This document shows, in pieces, positions 57,444 to 64,000 of a stretch of 64,000 nt of DNA; within the stretch, counting starts at the first letter, position 1, and each line of letters opens with the position of its first letter. The stretch comes from Gallionellaceae bacterium (GTDB lineage Bacteria > Pseudomonadota > Gammaproteobacteria > Burkholderiales > Gallionellaceae): positions 1 to 64,000 of the forward strand of contig JAVBYO010000004.1 in the NCBI GenBank assembly GCA_030823955.1, given 5' to 3'. The position numbers and the translations under genes were made by a program. The notes beneath the pieces were generated by a model that worked only from the letters and a program-made list of their open reading frames with translations, was not told where the DNA came from and searched no databases.

Positions 57444-57907
57444 GCTTGAGGGTCTTTATCGTTGTTGAGTAACACAGCGGCACGCTGCTCTGCTTCAGCA
57501 GAGAGTACGGCTTCGGGAAGGGTTTGGCGGCGTTTGCGCAATTGCAGGAAAAGGATGCCGCCACCGAGGAATAACAGGATGAACGGGCCGAACCAGAGTA
57601 ACAGCGTATAGGATTTCACGGGCGGCTCATACAGCACAAAATCGCCGTAGCGGGATACCAGATAGTCAATGATCTCCTGATCGCTTAATCCCTTGGCCAT
57701 CTGTTCGCGTACTTCACGGCGCAGATCCTCCGCCAGTTCGGCATGAGAACTAGCCAGAGACTCGTTCTGGCAGACCAGGCAGCGCAATTTCTCCGCCAGT
57801 CCGATCATGCGTTTCTCCAGCACCGGATCGGCGGCCATATCCTTCGCCTCTCCCGCGTAAGAGAACGCGGGCATCAGGCATATCCACAGTAACAGCAGAT
57901 ATCTCAT
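57440..57907 (-). CDS. ccmH: Cytochrome c-type biogenesis protein CcmH
   Basis: A 155-residue periplasmic thiol-redox protein with a signal peptide, the LRCLVCQNES active-site motif (CxxC) and a C-terminal transmembrane helix. It handles the apocytochrome CxxCH thiols. It overlaps both ccmG and ccmI by four bases. Confidence 0.94.
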   Translation of the reverse strand: MRYLLLLWICLMPAFSYAGEAKDMAADPVLEKRMIGLAEKLRCLVCQNESLASSHAELAEDLRREVREQMAKGLSDQEIIDYLVSRYGDFVLYEPPVKSYTLLLWFGPFILLFLGGGILFLQLRKRRQTLPEAVLSAEAEQRAAVLLNNDKDPQA

Positions 57908-58434
57908 GGTCGTTTCTCCAGCTCTGCGACCAACGGCAAGATCTTTTCGCGCAGGTTCTGGCGTGTGATGACGCCAATCTGCTTGTATTGGATGATGCCC
58001 TGTTTGTCGATGACGTAGGTCTCGGGTACTCCGTATACGCCGTAATCAATACCGATACGTCCCTCGGTATCGGAAATACTCAACACATAAGGATCTCCCC
58101 CCTCGCGCAACGTCATCAAGGCATCGGCGCGTTTGTCCTTATAGTCCAGTCCGTAGATCGGCACGATGTTCTGGCGTGCCAGTTCCACCAATATCGGATG
58201 TTCTTCTTTGCAGGAAACGCACCATGAGGCCCACACGTTAAGTAGCCAGACCTTGCCTTTCATCTCCTGAGTGGAAAATTGCTTACTCGGGTCTTGCAAC
58301 TGGGGCAAAGTGAATGCGGGAGCCGGCTTGCCGACGAGCGGCGAAGGAACCTCGCGCGGATCAAGGTTCAAGCCGACATACAGGAAACCCGCCAACACTA
58401 CGAATACCACGAACGGCCAAATGAAACGTGTCAT
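57904..58434 (-). CDS. ccmG: Thiol:disulfide interchange protein CcmG (DsbE)
   Basis: A 176-residue membrane-anchored thioredoxin. An N-terminal helix (about 5-24) precedes the active site ASWCVSCKEEHPI and GVYGVPETYVIDKQG with the cis-proline. It reduces CcmH or apocytochrome. It overlaps ccmF by four bases. Confidence 0.94.
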   Translation of the reverse strand: MTRFIWPFVVFVVLAGFLYVGLNLDPREVPSPLVGKPAPAFTLPQLQDPSKQFSTQEMKGKVWLLNVWASWCVSCKEEHPILVELARQNIVPIYGLDYKDKRADALMTLREGGDPYVLSISDTEGRIGIDYGVYGVPETYVIDKQGIIQYKQIGVITRQNLREKILPLVAELEKRP

Positions 58435-60440
58435 GCGCTCTGCTCCTTCATTTGCGTGATCTCTTCACTGGCGGCCTGCACCTTGCGGGCATGGATGCGA
58501 TAACGGCGGTCGGCAATTGCAAATATGCCTCCCAGCGCCATCAGTAGACAGCCCGCCCATATCCAGTCCACAAAAGGTTTGACATAGACACGGACCGCCC
58601 ATGCGCCGTCACTGTCAGGGATCGGCTCCCCCAGTGACACATAAAGATCACCGAGAATCCCGGTATCGATGGCAGCCTCGGTCATGGGCATGCCTGAGGC
58701 ATTGTAGGTGCGTTTTTCAGGGAAGAGTTCACCGACGATATGATCATCCTTTTTTATGATCACTTGACCGCGGAAAGCTTGGTAGTTCGGCCCCTCCTGT
58801 TCGGTGACGCCGTCAAAGCGAAACACATATCCCCCCGCTTCGACCGTATCCCCCACTTCCATGCGCACATCACGCTCCGTCTCGTAGCCCTTCACCATCG
58901 TCACACCGATGACGAATACCGCGATACCCAGATGGGCCAATTGCATACCGTAATAACTAAGCGACTGGCTCTTCAGCCGCTGTAACAGACTCCCGCCCTT
59001 GCCGATACGCTTGAGCATATCCAGAAATCCGGTGGTGATAACCCAGAACGCCAGCAAGAATCCCAATGCGATGAGAGGAGTCCATTTGCCCAGCACCAGC
59101 GGCAACAATAGTGCGATCAGCACACTGGCCGCCAATGCCCAACGTATACGCAGCCAGATATCCGGCACTTGAGCCTGCTTCCAGCGCGCGATCGGCCCCA
59201 GCCCCATCATCATGATCAACGGCACCATCAACGGAACAAAGACCGTATTGAAATACGGCGGTCCAACGGACAGTTTGCCAAAACCCAACGCATCCATGAA
59301 CAAGGGATAGAGTGTGCCGAGGAACACCGAAGCCGAGGCCACCGACAGCAATACATTGTTGGTGAGCAACATGGACTCGCGCGAGATGAGATCGAACTTC
59401 CCGCCCAAGCCAATCTTGGGGGCACGCCAGGCGAACAGCAATAACGAAGCCCCGATCACGACCACCAGGAAAGAGAGAATGAAGATGCCGCGTTTCGGAT
59501 CGGTCGCAAAGGCATGTACGGAGGTCAATACACCTGAACGCACCAGGAATGTCCCCAATAGACTGAGCGAGAAGGCGGCGATCGCCAACAACACTGTCCA
59601 GCTCTTAAATGCACCGCGTTTTTCCGTGACGGCGAGTGAGTGAATCAATGCCGTTCCCACCAGCCAGGGCATGAATGAAGCGTTCTCGACCGGATCCCAG
59701 AACCACCAGCCGCCCCAACCCAGCTCGTAATACGCCCACCAGCTTCCCAGTGCGATACCCAGTGTCATGAATACCCAGGCAACCGTGGTCCAAGGGCGCG
59801 ACCAGCGTGCCCAGGTCGCATCAAGTTGCCCACCCAGCAATGCCGACAAGGCAAAAGCAAAGGCCACCGAGAATCCGACATAACCCATGTACAGCATCGG
59901 CGGATGGATGACCAGACCGGGATCCTGCAACAGCGGGTTCAAGTCACGACCATCCAGCGCGGCGGGCAACAAACGGTCAAACGGATTGGAAGTGAACAAC
60001 ATGAACAGCAGGAAACCCACCGAGATCAGCCCCATAATGCCGATGACGCGGGCGACCATCTCTTCCGGCAGGTGTTTGCTGAACATCGCCACCGCGATCG
60101 TCCAGAGTCCCAACAGGAACACCCATAACAGTAGCGAACCTTCATGCCCGCCCCACAGTGCCGCGATACGGTATTGGATGGGCAATTGTGAATTGGAGTG
60201 TTGTGCCACATACAACACGGAAAAATCGTTACTGATAAAGGATTGCAGCAGGCACGCAAAAGCGACCGAGACCAGCAGGAACTGGCCGAATGCCAGCGGT
60301 CGTGCGACATTCATCAACACGGCATTGGCGCGAAAAGCGCCGACGATGGGCAAGACACCCTGAATCAGAGCCAGAAACAACGCGACAACCAAAGCGAAAT
60401 TTCCGATCTCCGGAATGATGATTTGAGGAAGCATGGTCAT
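58431..60440 (-). CDS. ccmF: Cytochrome c-type biogenesis protein CcmF
   Basis: A 669-residue multipass haem lyase component. The tryptophan-rich WWD motif is in GWGGWWFWDPVENASFMPWL, with periplasmic histidines around it. ATG at 60440 or 60434 gives the PEIGNF start; the longer frame from 60497 overlaps ccmE. It follows ccmE by seven bases. Confidence 0.95.
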   Translation of the reverse strand: MTMLPQIIIPEIGNFALVVALFLALIQGVLPIVGAFRANAVLMNVARPLAFGQFLLVSVAFACLLQSFISNDFSVLYVAQHSNSQLPIQYRIAALWGGHEGSLLLWVFLLGLWTIAVAMFSKHLPEEMVARVIGIMGLISVGFLLFMLFTSNPFDRLLPAALDGRDLNPLLQDPGLVIHPPMLYMGYVGFSVAFAFALSALLGGQLDATWARWSRPWTTVAWVFMTLGIALGSWWAYYELGWGGWWFWDPVENASFMPWLVGTALIHSLAVTEKRGAFKSWTVLLAIAAFSLSLLGTFLVRSGVLTSVHAFATDPKRGIFILSFLVVVIGASLLLFAWRAPKIGLGGKFDLISRESMLLTNNVLLSVASASVFLGTLYPLFMDALGFGKLSVGPPYFNTVFVPLMVPLIMMMGLGPIARWKQAQVPDIWLRIRWALAASVLIALLLPLVLGKWTPLIALGFLLAFWVITTGFLDMLKRIGKGGSLLQRLKSQSLSYYGMQLAHLGIAVFVIGVTMVKGYETERDVRMEVGDTVEAGGYVFRFDGVTEQEGPNYQAFRGQVIIKKDDHIVGELFPEKRTYNASGMPMTEAAIDTGILGDLYVSLGEPIPDSDGAWAVRVYVKPFVDWIWAGCLLMALGGIFAIADRRYRIHARKVQAASEEITQMKEQSA

Positions 60441-60447
60441 TTCCGAT

Positions 60448-60936
60448 CTATTTGGCAGGAGTGAGCGTAGGAGCCGCAGCAGGAGAGGAGACCGCACTCA
60501 CCCCGGACTGCGACTTGGCCGCCTCTTCAAGCGCATGCATGGCTTCAGGCGGCATATAGTTCTCATCGTGTTTGGCTAGGACTTCCTCGGCATGGAACAC
60601 ATTGTCGTCCTGTAGCTTGCCTTGTGCCACCACACCTTTGCCTTCCTTGAACAGATCAGGAAGGATACCTTTGTAGACCACCGGCATACTCTTGGCGGTA
60701 TCAGTGATATTGAAATATACCGTCAATCCGTCTCCCTGGCGTTTGACACTCCCCTCCTCCACCAAACCTCCGATACGGAAACTGCGTCCTTGTGGTGCTT
60801 CTTTGTGATAGACCTGGGTCGGCGTGAAATACAGGCTGACATTGTCTTTGAGCGCGAACAGAACCAGTCCCACCGCTGCGGCCACCAGAGCCAGTCCGGC
60901 GATGATGAACATTAATCTCTTCTGACGTGGTTTCAT
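60448..60936 (-). CDS. ccmE: Cytochrome c maturation protein CcmE
   Basis: A 162-residue periplasmic haem chaperone. An N-terminal anchor helix (about 8-28) and OB-fold with [12 protein letters not shown] are followed by the covalent haem histidine in [12 protein letters not shown]. It overlaps ccmD by four bases. Confidence 0.95.
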   Translation of the reverse strand: MKPRQKRLMFIIAGLALVAAAVGLVLFALKDNVSLYFTPTQVYHKEAPQGRSFRIGGLVEEGSVKRQGDGLTVYFNITDTAKSMPVVYKGILPDLFKEGKGVVAQGKLQDDNVFHAEEVLAKHDENYMPPEAMHALEEAAKSQSGVSAVSSPAAAPTLTPAK

Positions 60937-61100
60937 TGTTCTTCTCCCGCATCACGCTCCATGCGCAATTGCCGTAATGTTATTGTTCTCTTGTGACGTA
61001 CCAGAGCGATTTCGATGCCGATGACGAGTAGCGCAACGCCATAGGAACCCCACACGTAAAAACCGTAGCCGTTCATGGCAAAGAATTCAGCCGGGCTCAT
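60933..61100 (-). CDS. ccmD: Haem exporter protein CcmD
   Basis: A 55-residue single-helix protein starting [20 protein letters not shown] and ending MERDAGEEQ. It stabilises CcmABC with holo-CcmE. GGAGGTG precedes ATG at 61100 by five bases. The start overlaps the end of a 33-codon ORF, and the stop overlaps ccmE. Confidence 0.93.
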   Translation of the reverse strand: MSPAEFFAMNGYGFYVWGSYGVALLVIGIEIALVRHKRTITLRQLRMERDAGEEQ

Positions 61101-61198
61101 GACTGCACCTCCAACGCGTTACCAGATAAGCCCACAGATTGCAGGTGGAGGTGCAAAACGCTCATTCCCGCACCCGTCGCATTCGCGCACCGTGTCAT
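61097..61198 (-). CDS. 33-codon ORF between ccmC and ccmD
   Basis: The frame starts MTRCANATGAGMSVLHLHLQ and ends LEVQS. Its ATG overlaps the ccmC stop (ATGA) and its stop overlaps the ccmD ATG (ATGA). GGAGGTG precedes both its start and the ccmD start at the same spacing. The first 29 bases are shared with the ccmB start. It may be an insertion scar that kept translational coupling, or a real small protein. Confidence 0.5.
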   Translation of the reverse strand: MTRCANATGAGMSVLHLHLQSVGLSGNALEVQS

Positions 61199-61200
61199 GA
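61170..61200 (-). repeat. 31-bp exact repeat, copy 1 (ccmC/small ORF junction)
   Basis: Identical over 31 bases to 62624-62654. On the minus strand it begins TCATGA at the ccmC stop and ends GGGTGC. It encodes MTRCANATGA at the start of the 33-codon ORF. Confidence 0.95.
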
Positions 61201-61932
61201 TCGCACCTCCTTCAGTTCATTCACCCATTGTGTGTTGCGTTCCCGTTCCAGGATGATGCTGCGCACCCGGGCCAAGGTCACCGCAATGACATATAACCAG
61301 CAAGCCAGCAACATGATGAACATCGCCTGCTGCATAGCGACATGCATACTGGTGCCGGTGAATTTGATCGTTGCCCCCTGATGCAGGGTGTTCCACCATT
61401 TCACCGAGAAATAGATGATGGGGACATTGACTGAACCGACAATCGCCAACAATGCTCCCGCACGGTCGGCACGACGCGGATCCTCGATGGAGGATTGCAG
61501 CGCGATGAAGCCGAGATAGAGGAACAACAGGATCAACTCCGAAGTCAGGCGTGCATCCCATACCCACCACGCTCCCCACATCGGTTTACCCCACAAGGCT
61601 CCCGTCCACAACGAGATGAAAGCAAACAAGGCGCCGGTCGGTGCCAGTGCCGTGGCCATCATCGACGACAAGCGGGTATTAAAGATCAACCCCAGAGCGG
61701 CATATCCCGCCATGATGAGGTAGATGAACATGGACAGGATCGAAGCCGGCACATGGATGAAGATGATGCGATAGGCTTCGCTCTGTATCGCATCGGTCGG
61801 GGCCACGAAGAAACCGATATACATCCCGACCATGAACAATACGGCGGCTGGCACCGCGAACCAGGGAATCATCTTGCCCGCCAGACCATAGAAGGCAGTG
61901 GGTGCTGAATATTTAAACCAGTTGATCGCCAA
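61195..61932 (-). CDS. ccmC: Haem exporter protein CcmC
   Basis: A 245-residue six-helix membrane protein that loads haem on CcmE. The WWD motif is MWGAWWVWDARLTSELIL. TTG at 61932 follows GGAG and gives the family start MAINWFKYSAP. It begins three bases after the ccmB stop. Confidence 0.94.
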   Translation of the reverse strand: MAINWFKYSAPTAFYGLAGKMIPWFAVPAAVLFMVGMYIGFFVAPTDAIQSEAYRIIFIHVPASILSMFIYLIMAGYAALGLIFNTRLSSMMATALAPTGALFAFISLWTGALWGKPMWGAWWVWDARLTSELILLFLYLGFIALQSSIEDPRRADRAGALLAIVGSVNVPIIYFSVKWWNTLHQGATIKFTGTSMHVAMQQAMFIMLLACWLYVIAVTLARVRSIILERERNTQWVNELKEVRS

Positions 61933-61935
61933 ATT

Positions 61936-62652
61936 TCACTCCATTGAAATACGTAAAGCCTGCGCCGTGACCCACGGGGTGAATACCAGCGCCAGCAACA
62001 ACAGTGCACCCAATAACGCGACATGCGGAACGATCGTCATTCCGGTATTGACCGCTTCCACTGCCCCCGTGCCAAAGATCAGCACCGGGATACACAAGGG
62101 CAGCACCAACAAAGACACCAGCACTCCGCCGCCGCGCAGACCCAGAGTAAGCGCCGCACCAATCGCGCCTATCATGCTTAGGATCGGCGTACCCAGTAAC
62201 AACACCAGGATCAACACCCACAGAGCTTGTGCCGGCATGTCAAACTGCAACCCCAACACCGGCGCGATGAGTACCAGAGGCAGCCCCGACAACATCCAAT
62301 GCGCCACAATCTTGCCCAATACCAGCATCGACAGTGACTGCGGTGCAAGCAGCATCTGCTCCAGCGTCCCGTCCAAATAATCAGCCGAGAACATTCGCCC
62401 GAGTGACAACATGGAGGCCAGCAGAGCGGCGACCCAAACCACTCCCGGCGCCATCTTGCGCAACATGTCCATCTCCGGCCCCACGCCTAGCGGAAACAAA
62501 CTTACCACCATCACGAAGAAGACCAATGTCGTCAACACATCGGCCCTTCGACGCATCGCCAGCAACAGATCGCGCCGAATCACCAAGCCGAACAGTCCGA
62601 ACAATGACAACTTGCTCGTGACAGCACCCGTCGCATTCGCGCACCGTGTCAT
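61936..62652 (-). CDS. ccmB: Haem exporter protein CcmB
   Basis: A 238-residue membrane subunit of the CcmAB ABC complex with six hydrophobic helices. Family sequence: IRRDLLLAMRRRADVLTTLVFFVMVVSLFPLGVGPE. The first ten residues (MTRCANATGA) come from the 31-bp repeat; residues 12 onward (T-SKL) look like an older ATG-AGC start changed to ACG-AGC. It overlaps ccmA by four bases. Confidence 0.93.
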   Translation of the reverse strand: MTRCANATGAVTSKLSLFGLFGLVIRRDLLLAMRRRADVLTTLVFFVMVVSLFPLGVGPEMDMLRKMAPGVVWVAALLASMLSLGRMFSADYLDGTLEQMLLAPQSLSMLVLGKIVAHWMLSGLPLVLIAPVLGLQFDMPAQALWVLILVLLLGTPILSMIGAIGAALTLGLRGGGVLVSLLVLPLCIPVLIFGTGAVEAVNTGMTIVPHVALLGALLLLALVFTPWVTAQALRISME

Positions 62653-62654
62653 GA
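62624..62654 (-). repeat. 31-bp exact repeat, copy 2 (ccmA/ccmB junction)
   Basis: Identical to 61170-61200. It begins at the ccmA stop/ccmB start overlap (TCATGA). Downstream, GTGCTGTCACGA echoes GTGCTGTCATGA at the junction, as if a unit of about 33 bases had been inserted. Confidence 0.95.
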
Positions 62655-63263
62655 CAGCACCAACTGTCTGGTTTGCACACCCGCCACTTGCAAAGGTTGG
62701 TGCGTGGTAAAAATCACCATCCCCCCCTTCGACAGATGTTCTCCAATAAGTTCCTGCATCAACCCTACTGCCCCTACATCGAGTGCGGTCAATGGCTCAT
62801 CCAGTATCCACAAATGCGCATTCCCCACCAGCAGTCTGCTCAATGCGACACGGCGACGCTGCCCTTGTGATAGCACCTTCACCGGCAGGTGTTCGCGGCG
62901 ACGCAATCCCATCCGGCGCAAAGCAGAAAGTGCCGCCTGCTCATCCACCGCACAGCCGGATAAGCCGGCACTGATATGCAGGTTTTCCAGCGCATTCAAC
63001 TCGTCTTTGATCGCATTCAGGTGACCGAGATAGACCATCTCGGCATAATAGCTTTCGTCCAATTCATGGATATTCTGGCCGCGCCAACGTATCTCTCCCG
63101 CAATCGGCTGCATGAATCCGCATAACGTACGCAACAGGCTGGTTTTTCCGCTGCCGTTCTCCCCTTGGACTTGCATCAATTCACCGGCCTCGAGTGAAAA
63201 ACTCAACCCGGAAAACAATTGGTGATCGCCGCGCGCACAGGCTAGGTTGCTTACTTCCAGCAT
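62649..63263 (-). CDS. ccmA: Haem exporter ATP-binding protein CcmA
   Basis: A 204-residue ABC ATPase. Walker A GENGSGKTS, signature LSQGQRRRVALSRLL and Walker B LWILDEPLTALD are intact. ATG at 63263 gives the short family start MLEVSNLACARGD. It is first in the ccm operon. The 233-base gap upstream should hold the promoter, but I see no clear box. Confidence 0.94.
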   Translation of the reverse strand: MLEVSNLACARGDHQLFSGLSFSLEAGELMQVQGENGSGKTSLLRTLCGFMQPIAGEIRWRGQNIHELDESYYAEMVYLGHLNAIKDELNALENLHISAGLSGCAVDEQAALSALRRMGLRRREHLPVKVLSQGQRRRVALSRLLVGNAHLWILDEPLTALDVGAVGLMQELIGEHLSKGGMVIFTTHQPLQVAGVQTRQLVLS

Positions 63264-63447
63264 GAGGTAAAGTATCCGACCCGAAACAGAATAGCCGCGA
63301 ATTATATACGATTGCACCGTGCAGTGCGGCACATCGAATACACGCTAAGCTCCTTGCGACAGCGCTGTCGGCAAGTAACTTGCGGCACAAATGAACGGGT
63401 AAAGTTCAGCTTTTCGATGCCAGACCCAGTACCGGGATTACAAAAGC

Positions 63448-63472
63448 AAACGCCGCTGAAACAGCGGCGTTT
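63448..63472 (-). terminator. Terminator after the ppiD-like gene
   Basis: AAACGCCGCTG and CAGCGGCGTTT form an 11-base stem around a three-base loop. On the minus strand it is followed by GCTTTTG, 26 bases after the ppiD-like stop. Confidence 0.88.
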
Positions 63473-63497
63473 ATCTTTCGGCAACACTAGATCAGGC

Positions 63498-64000
63498 TTA
63501 TTTTTTCTCTTCTGAAGCAAAAGGCTTCACGGAGATGTCTGCGCGTTTTTTGGCATCTGCCAGATAGGCCCGCAACAACTCCTCCCCGGAGATCTGTGCG
63601 ATCTGTTGCAGATAACGATTTCGCTTACCCTCATCAATGGCTTCGATCTCCTTCACACCATCAATCCGCGCCAAGGCGAAACCGTTTTGTGCGGTTCGCA
63701 CGCCCACATACGCCGGCAATTTGGACACGCCAGCCTGAAACACCTGCTTGATCAGTTCGATATCGAAACCGGCATGCTGAGAACGCGTGACCGGCTTGAC
63801 CGACTGCCAGGCAACATTGACCTTTTCCCCGCGCTGCAAGCGCGCAAGCATCTCGTTACCCTGCTTGATGGCCAGCTCGGATGCCTGCAATTGCTGCAAT
63901 TTTTTCTGAATGCTCCCCGCCACCTCGCTCAAAGGACGAACCGTCGCAGCCTGATATTCCGAGACGCGCGCAGCCAATAACATATTGCTACTGATCTCTA
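63498..64000 (-). CDS. ppiD: PpiD-like periplasmic folding chaperone, C-terminal part
   Basis: The frame is open to the window edge; only the last 167 or so codons are seen. The text EYQAATVRPLSEVAGSIQKK followed by a helical region and the end ISGEELLRAYLADAKKRADI matches the C-terminal region of PpiD (SurA-like N-domain, parvulin-type foldase). The parvulin core and membrane anchor lie outside the window. SurA-type proteins are an alternative, but the length pattern fits PpiD better. Confidence 0.75.
   Translation of the reverse strand, partial: EISSNMLLAARVSEYQAATVRPLSEVAGSIQKKLQQLQASELAIKQGNEMLARLQRGEKVNVAWQSVKPVTRSQHAGFDIELIKQVFQAGVSKLPAYVGVRTAQNGFALARIDGVKEIEAIDEGKRNRYLQQIAQISGEELLRAYLADAKKRADISVKPFASEEKK

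Noticed and set aside
59605-63390. Plus-strand and alternate-frame ORFs within the ccm operon
   Set aside because: All overlap conserved ccm genes and lack family features or ribosome sites.

Overview
The window reads as chromosomal DNA of a betaproteobacterium. The Nitrosomonadales/Gallionellaceae are a plausible home, but this is recognition from gene order and protein style, not a database result. Supporting signs are moderately high GC, the rimP-nusA-infB-rbfA-truB-rpsO-pnp order, a yceD-rpmF-plsX-fabHDG-acpP-fabF-pabC-mltG-tmk-holB-tatD cluster, and a complete System I cytochrome c maturation operon. I see no intact insertion sequence, prophage or CRISPR array. No gene-free stretch exceeds about 300 bases.

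Layout. 0-4 kb: the tail of a TPM protein, a second TPM protein, a CYTH-CHAD protein, and rep read from the other strand. 4-9 kb: tRNA-Leu, tRNA-Gly, tRNA-Cys and tRNA-Val, an uncharacterised four-gene operon led by a J-domain protein, then gltX followed by tRNA-Ala and its cognate tRNA-Glu. 8.9-10.8 kb: an accessory patch with decayed RTX/type I secretion remnants and a HicAB toxin-antitoxin pair. 10.9-25.6 kb: a fecR-like gene, the transcription/translation operon, rpsO-pnp, a UDG-like gene, uvrC-pgsA, three tRNAs and transaldolase, nearly all on the + strand.

At 25,688-25,715 lies a near-perfect dif site, the XerC/XerD chromosome-dimer resolution site. Genes left of it run mostly rightward and the large operons right of it run leftward, as expected where the two replichores meet. 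This window therefore probably spans the replication terminus.

25.7-36 kb: the fatty-acid synthesis supercluster on the minus strand. 36-41.6 kb: maf, dksA, glgB, a DUF2934 protein and pgi on the + strand. 41.6-47.8 kb: minus-strand housekeeping genes (an rRNA/tRNA methyltransferase-like gene, scpB-scpA, trpS, a site-2 protease, a Sua5-family gene, a PHP phosphoesterase, rnfH, ratA). 47.9-48.5 kb: smpB, whose 3' end is duplicated just downstream. 48.5-56 kb: a sensory island with a hybrid histidine kinase, a coupled periplasmic binding protein, a TonB-dependent receptor and a chemoreceptor carrying a CxxCH haem-binding motif in its periplasmic part. 56.2-63.3 kb: ccmABC-(33-codon ORF)-DEFGHI. 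The window ends inside a ppiD-like gene.

Points most worth a second look: the dif site; a shared 31-bp sequence sitting at two stop/start junctions of the ccm operon, one of which holds a 33-codon ORF with 4-base overlaps on both sides; the smpB 3'-end duplication; rep starting six bases after the tRNA-Leu CCA end; the J-domain operon; and the haem-type chemoreceptor beside ccm.
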